Made by a program: the position numbers and the translations under genes | The notes under the pieces: model-generated | What the model was told of the DNA's origin: nothing | The model's input: only the letters and a program-made list of their open reading frames with translations | The model's database searches: none | Shown here: positions 1 through 11,400 of the stretch, piece after piece | Layout: each line of letters starts with the position of its first letter | Position numbering within the stretch: the first letter of the stretch is position 1 | Source: Viola odorata | Lineage: Eukaryota > Streptophyta > Magnoliopsida > Malpighiales > Violaceae | Reading direction: 5' to 3' | DNA length: 64,000 nt | Assembly: GCA_963691705.1 (NCBI GenBank) | Contig: OY829542.1 | Span: 43,707,105 to 43,771,104 of the forward strand

Positions 1-870
1 CGCTTCGTATTTCTGAAGAGAACCTGGACTATTCTCAGTATTCTTAGTTTCTGTTTCTAGTTTCTCAGGCGGACATTGTACCAGTCCCACCAAAAGTTCA
101 GATTCCCCATCCCCATCACCACTTGGGACAGTGACTGCTCCGCCTTGAGCAGAACATCCTCCTGCATCAAGTGAACCAGAATGCAACTCGTTTTCAGCAG
201 AATCGCATGTCTGAGTTTCTCCATCTCGATTACCTTCAGCCACTCCAATGAGAACTACTGGTTCTGTGTCAGAAATACCAGCACATTCAGCCACCCCTGT
301 TGAAATTTGGGACTCCACATCTGCATTGGTAGGTACTACATCTTCTGCATCACAGCCAGAGGACGTGGATGTGTTCTCTTCGTATTTCTGAATAGAACCT
401 GGACTATTCTCAGTATTCTGAGTTTCGGTTTCAAGTTTCTCAGGAGCACATAGTACCACTCCTGTGGAAAATTCAGATTCCCCATCCCCATCACCACTTG
501 GGACAGTGATTACTTTGCCTTGAGCAGAACCTACTCCTACATCTAGTGAACTAGAATGCAAAATGTTTTCAGTAGAATTAAGTGCCAGAGTTTCCCCATC
601 TTGGTTACCTTCAGCCACTCCAATGAGAACTGATTCTCGGTCAGAAACACCAGCACATTCAGCCACCCCTGTTGAAATTTGGGATTCCACAACTGCATCA
701 GTAGGTACTACATCTTCTGCATTACAGCCAGAGGAGGTGGGTGTGTTCCTTTCATATGTCTGAACACAATCTGCACTACTCTCTGTATTCTTAGTTTCTG
801 TTGCTAGTTTCTCAAGAGCAAATTGTACCACTTCTGTTGAAACTTCAGATTCCCCATCCCCATCCCCATC
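1..870 (-). repeat. In-frame tandem repeat of about 372-375 bp inside the acidic gene
   Basis: The same sequence recurs with a 372-375 bp spacing (for example aggtactacatct at 331 and 703; cgtatttctg at 6 and 381). There are two nearly complete units and a more diverged third, and the last unit is cut by the window edge. The period is a multiple of three, so the protein keeps its frame. Copies differ by many substitutions and small indels, so the duplication is not very recent. Confidence 0.8.
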
Positions 871-2070
871 ATCACATGAGACAGTAACTACAGTGCCTTC
901 AGGTTCAACAAGGACATTTTCCATCTCTAGAGCTTCATCATCAAGTGTATGAGAACCAACAGTTTCAGTGCCATTCATGTCTTGTTTTTCAACAATGCCA
1001 TCCATGTCTAACTGTTTGCGTTCACTGCTTTCTGTTTCCACAACCGATTGAGATTGAGTGACATGAGCACAGCCATTGACAAATACATCTTCCTGACCAT
1101 GATTGGTAGGTGGGACTTGTGTGACAGCCATACCAGTCTCAGGAGCAATAGAAGTCAAGTTGTTATCTTCCTTAGGACAGGACTCCTGCTCATCCCTATG
1201 CATAACTTGAGGAACATCAACCAATTCCATATCAAACTCTGTAACACCATGACTGGCATCAACCGATTCCTTAGCAAACTCTGTAACACCATCTTGTGCA
1301 TTCACAACAGGCAAGCCATAAGCATCTCCATTCTCATTTTTGTCTCCCTGGCATGGAGAGCTCTCCCAATTCTGGATGTCTTGGGAATCTTGCACAGTAG
1401 ATGCATTGATCAATTCTGATGGTTCCTTGCCCTGATCTGAGTCGAATTCACCTTGAACACCATTGGCAATCTTAACAGGACAAGCTCGGTTTTCTGTAGT
1501 ATCAGCAGAAAAATCCATTAGTCCCTCTCCCTCAACCTTCTCCCCACCATGATTAGCGGGGTCCAGCTCAGATGCTTCAACATGTGATCCATGAGTTTCT
1601 CCTGCATCTGCAACATTGGCCTCCCTACCGTTGACAGCCGAGGATTCAGGTTCTCGTCCAACAACCTCTGCCAAATGATCAAGGGGAGACACTTGAGCAG
1701 CACCCTTAGTTGAATGCAGCTCCTCCTCAACCCGGACTTTATCAGGAATCTCACGCAACTCAGACTCTACAACAGCGGCACCCGCCCTTTCTTGTTCGCC
1801 ACTCTCGGAATCACAAGAACTCGCATTGTGATCCAAAGATTGAGACTTGGCATTGAGATCCGTGGTCTGAGAAGGAGTATCGTCATCAACAACATCTCCA
1901 TCCCTGCTTACGAAAACATAGGAGCCATCCCCTTCCTCCTTCCCACTCCCATTCCCATTGCCATTGCAATCAGCAGCAGCAGCTGCCTTTTGCAGATCCT
2001 GACAGCCACTACCGCCATCTAATTCACACTTCTCATTCACGCCAGATGGCACATTCATATCCGCCGTCAT
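1..2070 (-). CDS. Acidic repeat protein, N-terminal 690 codons (partial, unidentified)
   Basis: The frame is open without a stop from an ATG at 2070-2068 to the window edge, so the gene continues to the left. The start is the first ATG after a leader with a probable intron, and the protein begins MTADMNVPSG. The product is strongly acidic and rich in Glu, Asp, Ser, Thr, Gly and Val, with a short poly-Ala run near residue 33. No catalytic or membrane motif is visible, and it looks intrinsically disordered. From about residue 400 onward it is built of tandem units of about 124 residues, each containing the blocks SGC-AEDVVPT, ESQISTGVAECAG, LIGVAEGN and VPSGDGDGE. I do not recognise the family. 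It could be the disordered N-terminus of a larger nuclear or signalling protein whose domains lie outside the window. The intact 690-codon frame argues for a functional gene. Confidence 0.8.
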   Translation of the reverse strand, partial: MTADMNVPSGVNEKCELDGGSGCQDLQKAAAAADCNGNGNGSGKEEGDGSYVFVSRDGDVVDDDTPSQTTDLNAKSQSLDHNASSCDSESGEQERAGAAVVESELREIPDKVRVEEELHSTKGAAQVSPLDHLAEVVGREPESSAVNGREANVADAGETHGSHVEASELDPANHGGEKVEGEGLMDFSADTTENRACPVKIANGVQGEFDSDQGKEPSELINASTVQDSQDIQNWESSPCQGDKNENGDAYGLPVVNAQDGVTEFAKESVDASHGVTEFDMELVDVPQVMHRDEQESCPKEDNNLTSIAPETGMAVTQVPPTNHGQEDVFVNGCAHVTQSQSVVETESSERKQLDMDGIVEKQDMNGTETVGSHTLDDEALEMENVLVEPEGTVVTVSCDDGDGDGESEVSTEVVQFALEKLATETKNTESSADCVQTYERNTPTSSGCNAEDVVPTDAVVESQISTGVAECAGVSDRESVLIGVAEGNQDGETLALNSTENILHSSSLDVGVGSAQGKVITVPSGDGDGESEFSTGVVLCAPEKLETETQNTENSPGSIQKYEENTSTSSGCDAEDVVPTNADVESQISTGVAECAGISDTEPVVLIGVAEGNRDGETQTCDSAENELHSGSLDAGGCSAQGGAVTVPSGDGDGESELLVGLVQCPPEKLETETKNTENSPGSLQKYEA

Positions 2071-2430
2071 TGCACCGTTAAGTCAGATTCCTCCGTCTCC
2101 CTCACCCTCTCCCTCTCAATTCTCAAAATACTACAGAGATCACACCTATGTAGGCAATGATAATAAGAGTAGCAATTAAAAATCACAAAAACTAACAATT
2201 ACATAGGCAGAAAGCATATAGATCAAGCAGGTGAGAGGAAGTGAGCTTACAAGGAGATGGAGATCGAGCCGAGAAGGGAGCAGGTGAGTGCAGTGATGGG
2301 ATATGCAGGTGCGAGGTAGAGGAGGAGATTGTGATTCGGAGGAAAATGCCTTAGGGTTAGAGCAGAGAATTGTTGTAATTGTAATGTGAATCGAAAGTGA
2401 GAAGTTTTGAGAAGGAACGGAGTCCTACAA
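2071..2430 (-). promoter_or_regulatory. 5' leader of the acidic gene with probable leader intron and telo-box
   Basis: Reading on the minus strand, a GTAAGC donor lies at 2250 and acceptors ending in TAG or CAG-type sites at 2146 and 2131, giving a leader intron of 105-120 bp. Upstream at 2351-2360 the minus strand reads AACCCTAA, a telo-box typical of promoters or leaders of highly expressed plant genes. A CT-rich (Y-patch-like) tract at about 2475-2505 lies further upstream. The transcription start cannot be fixed. Confidence 0.5.
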
Positions 2431-5400
2431 TGAAACAAACAGCTGGCCGGGAAGAATTAGAAGATGAACAGAAAGGAGAGAGAGAGAAGAGAGAGAGAGA
2501 GGGTGAGTACGTAGTTGTTATGTTGAAACTTGATTTGAACTCTTTTTGGAAAAGAAGATCAAAACCAAAACTACTAAACAAGGACCCCACACGCTTTTTT
2601 CTTCTTCTTAAGATTAAGATAAATAAATAAAGTAATTCTTTTACGGGATAGACTCTCATGACTTAATCAAGTCTCAAATGCTACCTTTATTTTTTGGAAA
2701 TACTTTTATTATTACTACAAATACTACTATACTAGTATTATTTGGATTATGCCAATTATTTCAATTTGTTTCCATTCTTTTTTTTTAAACTCCAATTCTA
2801 AATCCAGTAAGCACATACACATCGAGTATGGATCTAATGGACTGCAAATATCCCATCTGATCTAGTATGATCCATCACATTAATTATTATGATATACAAA
2901 TAATCATTATTACATCATTATATCACTATTGAGTGAGAAATTATTAGATACAATCAGTGCATATAGATATATATTCGCTCACTCATATTTATAAGTACAA
3001 ATCACTAATTTTAGACTCACGTTAAATATTAAAAAAGTAAATTGTGGTGATCTGCGTGCAATATACACCGAGTGCATTTATTAATTTATCGCTGTTAGTT
3101 TGAGCGTACCAAAAAGAAGAAAATAACATCATAATAACTTTTTCTTCGATTCTTCTTGTAAATCTCTCTTAAAAAAAACTTCTCTCTTACAATGCTTAAT
3201 CCTTATCTCAAACTTGTAAATATCCTCTTGTTTTCATCTCTTAACTGTAATAGAATAATTTCCCCCTATCTCATCTCCCAACTTGAGCTCGAATTAGATT
3301 TTTTTTAAATGTTGGTTTGATATTTTGGTATTTTCAAAATATAAATTCAAATCTCCAATTAATAATCATTTGTAATTGCTAAATTTATTTTATTAAATTG
3401 AATTTACAGCACATTCAATGGTGAAAATGATCTAATCGATCAGTATACAACACATCACCACTTACATATATTTTGATTCATTGGAGTTGTACTAAAATAA
3501 GATGTCAAGGCATCACTCATATCTCTCACGCAATGCTTAGGATCCTTGAAAGCATCAGTGTTGGAAACTTATAATAATGATACTGATAAGTATAAAAATA
3601 TAATTAACTTTATAACTCACGAAATTTATTTTTATACCAAATAATTAAAAAAAATGACTCGAAAATATAAAATTTCGATAATTATATTTGATTGATATAA
3701 AAAAAAATTGGATTTTTATAAATCAAAAGTGACTAGTTGACTCTTTCATTTAATGGGAATGTGATCCACTACAACATTGGTCATTTTGTTCATGAAGAAA
3801 TATATATTTTAAAATTATTTACAAACTTATTTATTCATTATATTATATTCAACCAAAAACTAGGGACATGCCAGTATTTGATTCAATTCATATAAGATCA
3901 CTAGTTAACTAAATAAATTAGACTATTTAATCGTACTCTAGGTTTATCTATAAATCATGATTGCTATTAATATATTAAGCTACATGTTTTAGAATTAATA
4001 AATAATATCATAATTTATCTTACTTTAATTATTAATATACCAAACCAAGAAGGTTATTTAGTGTGATTAATTTTTCCTATGATAGAAAAAAAGTTTTACT
4101 TATTAAAATATCCAGATATATAGACATTTGAATAAGATGGTGGTATGTGAATCAACAATTTTTCAAAGTTTACGTGACCAATTTAACCTTGTTTATGAAT
4201 AGTAAAAATATATCATTTTCTCTGGAAGTATTTAGTTAAAAAATCGTTGGGTTAACAAAAATAAGGTGATGTGTCAATAAGCATATAGTTTATTAGTTGT
4301 CCGATAAATATACTCGTAGAGACTCGAATCTCAACTTCCCTTATTAAGTTTTTTTGGTAACTTGATAATAATTCACCTTTACTCATATGATAAGATAAAA
4401 TAAAATTAAGTTACTAATTATTATAAAAAAGTAACTCTTATTATTTTTAAGTATAAAAATAAACACTGAGAATGTTATTTTTGTGAAAATTAGATTCAAA
4501 TTTGTCAATATTATCAAGTGCATGAGCCCCAAAAGTCGGGTTACCAACATGATTATTCATTTAGTTATTATTTATCTTGAATAAAAAAATTGCCCATCGT
4601 TATGATAATAAGATAATAACAATAATTATTTAAAAAAACAAATAATAATAACTTCTTTTTTAAAAAACAAAAATAAGAATATTAGTATTGCATATGATAT
4701 ATAATACATATACGACTTTTGATCGGGATTTAGCATTTAGGTGTGGTCACTGGATTTGGAAGAAAGCAAGGCGTGATGCGTAGACGTAGAGATTTGCACA
4801 AACCAATACTGAAGTTGAGCATTGATCTTCGTTACGCGTGACCGTGATGATATGGATAATGGATCCACAAAATGAAGCCAAAAAAGGCCATATTGCATGC
4901 CCACCAAATTTCATTTTCGGTAAGAAATACAATGAGCTTTTATTATTTATTAGTATTTTTACCATCAAACAAACAACCACTGAATTGCCCGTTGGCTAAT
5001 AATACATACTGGTGTATCCATAGGATTAGGATATGAATAATAGGAGGGACGGAGGACCATTTCTATAAAGGAAAAAAGAAAGAGGACCATTTATTTTTTT
5101 TGGGGACAAATTAGTGAATATGTACGCAACTAACTTGGATCTTAGATCGTAGATCGGCTACTAGTAATAACTCCTCTCCTAGCCAGCCTGTTGGCACTTC
5201 AAAAGTCCACTTCAATTTATTAAACTGTTTCAATCAAGATTCAAGACTCCATCCATCAGCTAATACTATTTCATAATATTCATAAAACTTAAAATCCTCT
5301 CATTCAACGTCACTCTGTTGCACATGACATGCTCCCTGTAAAATTGTGAACGTGTCCCATTCTGTACATCATGTCATAATAAATAAATTAATCTGTTTTG

Positions 5401-5478
5401 TTGTTTTTTCTCTTTTTCCAAATAAAGTTTTAGTGTGAGAAGCAAGTAAAATAAATAAATAAATATATATATATATAT
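2431..5478. other. AT-rich intergenic DNA
   Basis: About 3 kb of very AT-rich sequence with no coding frame of substance. A short stretch at about 4296-4350 (ttagttgtccgataaatata followed by an actcgaatctcaac B-box-like motif) resembles the tRNA-related repeat at 35289-35393 and is probably an old SINE fragment. Nothing else is recognisable. Confidence 0.6.
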
Positions 5479-6654
5479 GGGTTTTGCTAACCTGCCCATT
5501 TTAATGGGCAAGTTAGCATTGTGTCCATTTTTATTAGACACAAATTGCCCTTACTTTACATTAATTTCATTAAAACACATGGGGGATAAATATGGTAGTT
5601 TTAATTATTTCTCTATCTTTCTAATTAATACCACATTAATTAATTAATTTTATCTTTCCTCTCTCTCTCATCCCGATCTCCTCCCTCACTTTCTTCTATC
5701 TTCTTATTTTTTCCAATTTTTTTTAATAATCAGAGTTTGATTATTCTTCATCAAAGAAATGTAATCGCTTCATCAATGAAGCGAACAGAACAAGAAATGG
5801 AATCGTTGTTGCTGTTCTTGTCCTTCCCGGGCCGATCAACGCCGGTGTCTGCTTTGATTAGTTGTTGTTTTACCAGTAGAAGAAAGGTCGTAGAGCTGTT
5901 GGGATATCCATTCATTCTGCGTAATTTTGTTCATTGTTGTTGGCGTTTTGTCATTGTCAGTAAGAGGAATGAATAATATCCCTCTAATTGGTGCTGGATT
6001 GGTTTTGGCTCAAAAAAATGGCTTCCATATTAATTGGACACAAATTGTTTGATGAAGAAATGGAATTGAAGCGAACAAGAAATGGAATAATCAGCCTTCA
6101 TTGATGAAGCGATTCCATCAAAACTAATCAAATAATAGTAAATACACCAAAACCCAAATATGAAATGGGGTGTACGTATCGTTACCCGGACGTATCTGGC
6201 GATAGGATCCTTTTCTGCAAATTTAGGAGCAGCAAAGTCGATTTGTTTTATATCTGAAGCCATTTTTTGTTCTGGTTTTATATCAACACCGGCGTTGATC
6301 GGCCCGGGAAGGACAATGACAGCAACAACGATTCCATTTCTTGTGTTGTTCGCTTCATCAATGAAGCGATTACATTTCTTTGATGAAGAATAATCAAACT
6401 CTGATTATTAAAAAAAATTGGAAAAAAGAAGAAGATAGAGGAAAGTGAGGGAGGAGATCGGGATGAGAGAGAGAGGAAAGATAAAATTAATTAATTAATG
6501 TGATGTTAATTAGAAAGATAGAGAAATAATTAAAACTACCATATTTATCCCCCATGTGTTTTAATGAAATTAATGTAAAGTAAGGGCAATTTGTGTCCAA
6601 TAAAAATGGACACAATGCTAACCTGCCCTTAAAGTGGGCAGGTTAGCAAAACCC
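5479..6654. mobile_element. Foldback element (family X, copy 1) with 370-bp inverted arms
   Basis: The first 370 bp (5479-5848) and the last 370 bp (6285-6654) are near-perfect inverted copies around a 436-bp loop. Ends read GGGTTTTGCTAACCTGCC and its complement. The element sits in an (AT)n tract, so the duplication is compatible with TATATATAT but cannot be proven. G-rich ends and long arms resemble Mutator-type foldback MITEs. The loop contains a minus-strand open stretch starting at 6263 (MASDIKQIDFAAPKF...) that could be captured host sequence. No transposase is present, so the element is non-autonomous. Confidence 0.8.
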
Positions 6655-6837
6655 ATATATATATATATATAGCACTTCATGAGTAGGTTAGCATTGTGCT
6701 CATTTTTCAATAGACCGTGATTATCCTTCTTTATTGAAACACTTTAATAGGTATTTAGATTACTAAGGTAATATAATTGCTATCTAATAAAAAATTAATT
6801 TCTCTTTCATTACCGCGTTCAATTTCTTTTCTTTTTT

Positions 6838-7066
6838 GGGTAATAGCTTAAAGCACCCATGTACTAACCGCGAAAAACAAACTCCTCCCTTGAACTTCAA
6901 AAACGCTAATACACCTCCCCTGAACTACGTTGACCGAGCGAAGTGTGGTCTCCGTCCACTTTGACCAACGGACCCGTCAGTTTTACTCTCTACACCCAGT
7001 TTCCTTCACTTTTTTCACCAGTCACCTTGTAATTAATTAATTAAGTGTTTAAACCATGTTTTATTT
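6838..7066 (+). repeat. MULE left terminal inverted repeat
   Basis: 229 bp that match 33005-33233 in reverse complement with only scattered substitutions (for example cccttgaactt against cccctgaactt). Weaker similarity resumes just upstream of both genes, around 7185-7245 and 32725-32800, where both sides read gaacggaaggttgg followed by tcttttgggaacga. As in MuDR, the terminal repeat probably carries the promoter of the adjacent gene. Confidence 0.9.
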
Positions 7067-7267
7067 CAACCAAAAGGGAGGAAGGCAGAGTGAAGAGAAG
7101 AGAGGCGATTTTGTTAGGGTTTGGAACAGAAGAAGAATAGAAGACGAAGGACAGAAGACGAAGAACAGTAGACGAAGAACAAAAGACGAAGCGGAAGACA
7201 AAGAACCGTAGACGAAGAACGGAAGGTTGGATCTTTTGGGAACGAGTCATTTTCCATCTCCATCGCC

Positions 7268-7723
7268 ATGGCTTCATCGAGCAACCACTCATTCACGGCT
7301 TCTGTAGGAACTGGCGAAGGAAATGGTGGAGCATCTTACCTACGATTCAAGAATAGATTGTGCAAGTGCGGGGTAAGAGCGGTGGTTAAGATATTAGAAT
7401 CGACGAGTAACCCAGGTAGGTTGTACTATAAATGTGCGAATGGTGAGTGTGGATTGTGGGCATGGTGCAATGTGCAAGGTGGTTCTGTGCCGAACGTTCG
7501 TGGGGATGAAATTAATGACTGGGTTGCTGTGAAGGATGATATTATGGAGTGTTTGAAGGAACAATGCGAGGTGATCCACAGGGATTTGAAGGAGATTGTT
7601 GCTGCAATACCAATTTACCTAGCAGCAGTGGTTAATAGTAGGAGTAATTGTTCGTCAATCGTCCTGTGTTTTGCAATCCTTCTCCAATTATTCTTGATTG
7701 CTATTGTACATTTTAGGGCTTGA
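7268..7723 (+). CDS. GRF-type zinc-finger protein with C-terminal membrane segment, second gene of the MULE
   Basis: 151 residues from the ATG at 7268, the first ATG after the MULE end in a leader rich in GAAGACGAAG repeats. Residues 32-66 form a GRF-type zinc ribbon: Cys32-X-Cys34, then Gly50-Arg51-Leu-Tyr-Tyr, Cys56, Cys61 and Trp64-X-Trp66. GRF zinc ribbons bind nucleic acid in other proteins. Residues 85-115 are charged and could be helical, and residues about 126-149 are hydrophobic, which suggests a tail-anchored membrane segment. The frame is intact although the neighbouring transposase is broken. It is transcribed from the left terminal repeat toward the transposase, the layout of mudrB relative to mudrA in maize MuDR, although it does not resemble what I know of MURB. 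A role in transposition is inference from position only. Confidence 0.75.
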   Translation: MASSSNHSFTASVGTGEGNGGASYLRFKNRLCKCGVRAVVKILESTSNPGRLYYKCANGECGLWAWCNVQGGSVPNVRGDEINDWVAVKDDIMECLKEQCEVIHRDLKEIVAAIPIYLAAVVNSRSNCSSIVLCFAILLQLFLIAIVHFRA

Positions 7724-8091
7724 ATCTATTGAATTTTTAGGGTTTTAATTTGGGTAATTTTAGGGATTTATTTTGGCTAATTTTATGATTTTAATTTGGG
7801 TAATTTTAGGGTTTTATTTTGGGTAATGAAGCCCCTGGTTTAGGGTTTAGGTAATATCCATTTTATGTAATATTTTGATTACTTATATTTGATTGTCGCT
7901 TAATATTTTCGTTACTTTAGATAAAATTTATAAATAAGACAGTTTGTATCGACATTTTTAAGTTATTAAGCAATTACAAGTGCGTATACATGCTAAATTT
8001 TTTCGCAATAAGCACAAAATTATGTTAAGGTTTTACGCTACAAGAATTTCCCTTACGATAAGCACAAAATATGCTAACGAATTTGCACAAT
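7724..8091. other. Spacer between the convergent MULE genes
   Basis: AT-rich 3' flank of the GRF gene. At 7739-7850 a short motif (ttttagggttttaatttgggtaa) recurs about three times with small changes. No coding frame is present. It probably holds the 3' ends of both transcripts. Confidence 0.5.
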
Positions 8092-8320
8092 ATTTGCACA
8101 AAATTATACACTTACACATCAAGTGTACATCACAAGTTCCCTAAATAGCTGTTCCAATTTGCACAAAATCATACACTTACACATCAAGTGTACATCACAT
8201 GTTCCCTAAATAGTTGTTCCAATTTGCACAAAATCATACACTTACACATCAAGTGTACATCACAAGTACCTTAAATAGCTATTCTGGTTTGCACAAAATT
8301 ATACACTTACACCAGAACTG
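8092..8320. repeat. 65-bp tandem repeat between the two MULE genes
   Basis: About 3.5 units start at gcacaaaat (8096, 8161, 8226, 8291), each with the block cacatcaagtgtacatcac. The spacing is 65 bp throughout. The array sits just downstream of the transposase stop on the minus strand and beyond the GRF gene 3' end. Confidence 0.85.
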
Positions 8321-8409
8321 TACACAGTTTGGCAACAAACTACACAAAAGTGATCATCATCTCTGCAACAAACACAAAATCATTTACAAAAGTTCAACAT
8401 GTATGCTTC

Positions 8410-11400
8410 TCATGGTATCCACTTCCTAGAAGGCACATGATTGTTTGACATTGGAGTTCCCCCTTCATTCCCAGCCTGGCTTCTTGTACTTTGTGTGGTT
8501 GGGTCTGGCTGAGATGCACTGGACCTTTGTGGCCTTGGTGGGAGATTTGTGCCACTAACTCCAGGGGTCTCCATGTCCTTTTCTTCTGAGGCCTTTGTGG
8601 CATTGATGTCTGACCAGCATTCCTAGATGGCATTGTTGCAGGTGATAGAGATGGCATTGCTGCAGGTGGAGGTGATGGAGATGGCATTGCTGCAGGTGAT
8701 GGAGAAGTGTCTGCGGCTAGAGTGGATGTCCTTGAAAACCTAGCTTCATTTGCATTTACATTTTCCTATAACGCAAAACAAGTAGATAATTAGACATAAA
8801 TATTACAAACATCAAATGTAAAAGATTGAATGAAGGGGTAAATGTACCTGCATTGCAGGCTCAGGTTCAGGGTTTGCAGGAGGGCTTTTTCTCTTTTTCT
8901 TGTGGTATGTCTGACCTCATAGGTAGTGGACAAGTCCTTGTGTTATGGTTTTTGCCTCTACAATTCCTGCATGTCATCACCAACCCAGACCTATTAGTTC
9001 TGGTAGGAATGGATGGACCAGTCTCTCCAGCTTCCCTCCTTCTCTTATGCATGGGTCTACCACTTTGTAGCATACGTTCTGGAGGCCCCACATCATGATG
9101 CCCTTGAACCATTGGCCACTCACTTTGATCTGGAACAGGCAGAATACCATCTTTGTATGCTTCAAGGAATGTGTCCTTTCGGTAAGCCACATGAACATAG
9201 TCATGAGGACTTTTCCTCAAGAACAAGATGGCAGCTGCTGCATGCCTGCAAGGCACTCCAGTTAGGTCCCACCTTCTGCATGAACAAGTCCTCAGCTACA
9301 AGTCACAAATGCATTTTTCTCCAGTAATGTGCTCTATTTGAAACTTATGCAGCTGAGAATGAGGATACACAATGAAAGATTTAGACTCTTGAATCCATTT
9401 CTCCAGCTTGTTGAACCATCTTGGACAAATTGTACCCTCATACAACAACATCCCTTGATATTTGATGTAAAACCTCCTCATGAGCAATTTCCTAATTGTC
9501 TCCAGACATGTCAATATTGGTTTTTTCCTTGCAAGCCTGACACGCAAACATTAAGAAACTCAATTACCTTATAACACACGCAAAATAAAGTACACCAAAT
9601 ATTTTGTACCCAAGAAAGTTAAACATTACCTGACGTAGGAATTGAAACTTTCTGAAAGATTATTCAGGAGAAGGTCACACATCACCCATGGGTTGAAAGC
9701 ATGCCTTGACCATCTTTGAGGTGGTATCCTCTTCAACCATGCAAATGCAGCTGGACTTTCACACTTGATTTTCTCCATGTGAATGTTGAACTTGGTGACT
9801 GTGTATGATCTAGCAGCCTCCCACAGTTGGTCTTTAAAATATTTGCTACCCCCAAATTCACCCTTGAAATTATTCCAAATGTGTCTCACACAATACCTAT
9901 GATCCACATCCTTCAGTACAGTGTCAAATATTGTTTGCAAACCCTGCATAAACAAGCATATGTTAGATAGAGTTATAGAAAATTAAAATAAGCACAAGAG
10001 AAAGAGAAACATACCTTTTGCCTGTCAGACATGAAGCACCATTCATCAAGTTGCCCAATGTCTTCTTCTAACCTCTAAAGAAACCATAACCAGTTGTCCT
10101 TGCACTCAGAATCCACCACTGACCATGCAATAGGAAACAGATTACCATTAACATCCTTTCCTATTGCTGACAATAAATGACCCTTGTATCTCCCTTTCAA
10201 ATGACAACCATCAATGCCTATGAATGGCCGACATCCTTGCAAAAATCCCCGCTTACAAGCTGCAAGACACATATACAATTTGGTGAAGACACCTCGCGGA
10301 GCAGTTATTTTCACTGTGCTCCCAGGATTTGACTTTCTAATTGCCTCTGCGTAATTCCATAACAACATATATTGCTCACTATGCTCCCCCTCAATCATAT
10401 TTTGTGCTATTTTCTTCGCCCTTACCATCTTAAATCGTGAAACTATCACAAATTGTTCTCTATTCACCCTACTTGCAAGGATACTCAAATCAGTATCTAT
10501 ATTATCCTTGAAGTCTGCCAAATACGTCTCAGCAATCCATTTGGCAGATGCTCTACTGTGATCTACATCCTTTCCACAATAGTGAGTGCTTCGAAAGGTC
10601 TTAATTTGGAATGAGGTCCTGTCCGCTGAAGGTGAAGCGTGTATTCTCCATCCGCAACCATTCTTGCAAGTGGCAGTGATCCTACTCTTCTCATTCTTTA
10701 GAAACTTATAATCGTGTCCAATCTATAGTGAGTAACGCTTCAAGGCCTTCCTAAAGACAGTAGGATTGGCAAACAACATTCCAACCTCCAATATGATTTT
10801 TCTAGCTATATCCATATTCTCATTGAATACTGGAAATTTATTCTTCATCCTTGCTATTTCATCCTCACTGTCAAAACAAGGGGGGCTCTCTAATATATCA
10901 CTATCCTCTTCATCTGTTTCCATATCAGGAACATATGGACCAAAAGTTGGTAATGGTGGCCTATTAACCCTATCAGTTTTGCCTTGCTGAACACCCACAT
11001 TTGCTCCTTGCTCAACATCCACATTTGCTCCCCCATCCCCCACATTTCCTCTCTCAAATTCCTCAGCCAATTCCTCAGTCCCTATATCAAACCCTTCAAA
11101 CTGTTCCTCATCATCATCTGAGCATGCAAAGTCACTTAACTCTTCAGAGGCACTACTGCCTTCACCCTCCATTTCCCATGGGTAAGTTCTGTCAGCATGG
11201 CTGTCATAACTGTACTCATCATCTTCATTGCCTTCTTCATCAGGCCCATAATGACAAGCACCTTCAATTTCAGGCCCATCTTTCTCTCCATTGGGCCTTG
11301 CATCAGCCCCAGGCCCATCTTCATCATTTCCAGTATTTGCAGCCTCCCAATCATTATTACCCTCTTCATTACTCTCTACATACTCTGTAGCACTGTCCTC

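Noticed and set aside
1048..2022. Plus-strand frames over the acidic gene
   Set aside because: The minus strand carries a continuous 690-codon frame with typical plant codon use; the plus-strand frames are its shadows.
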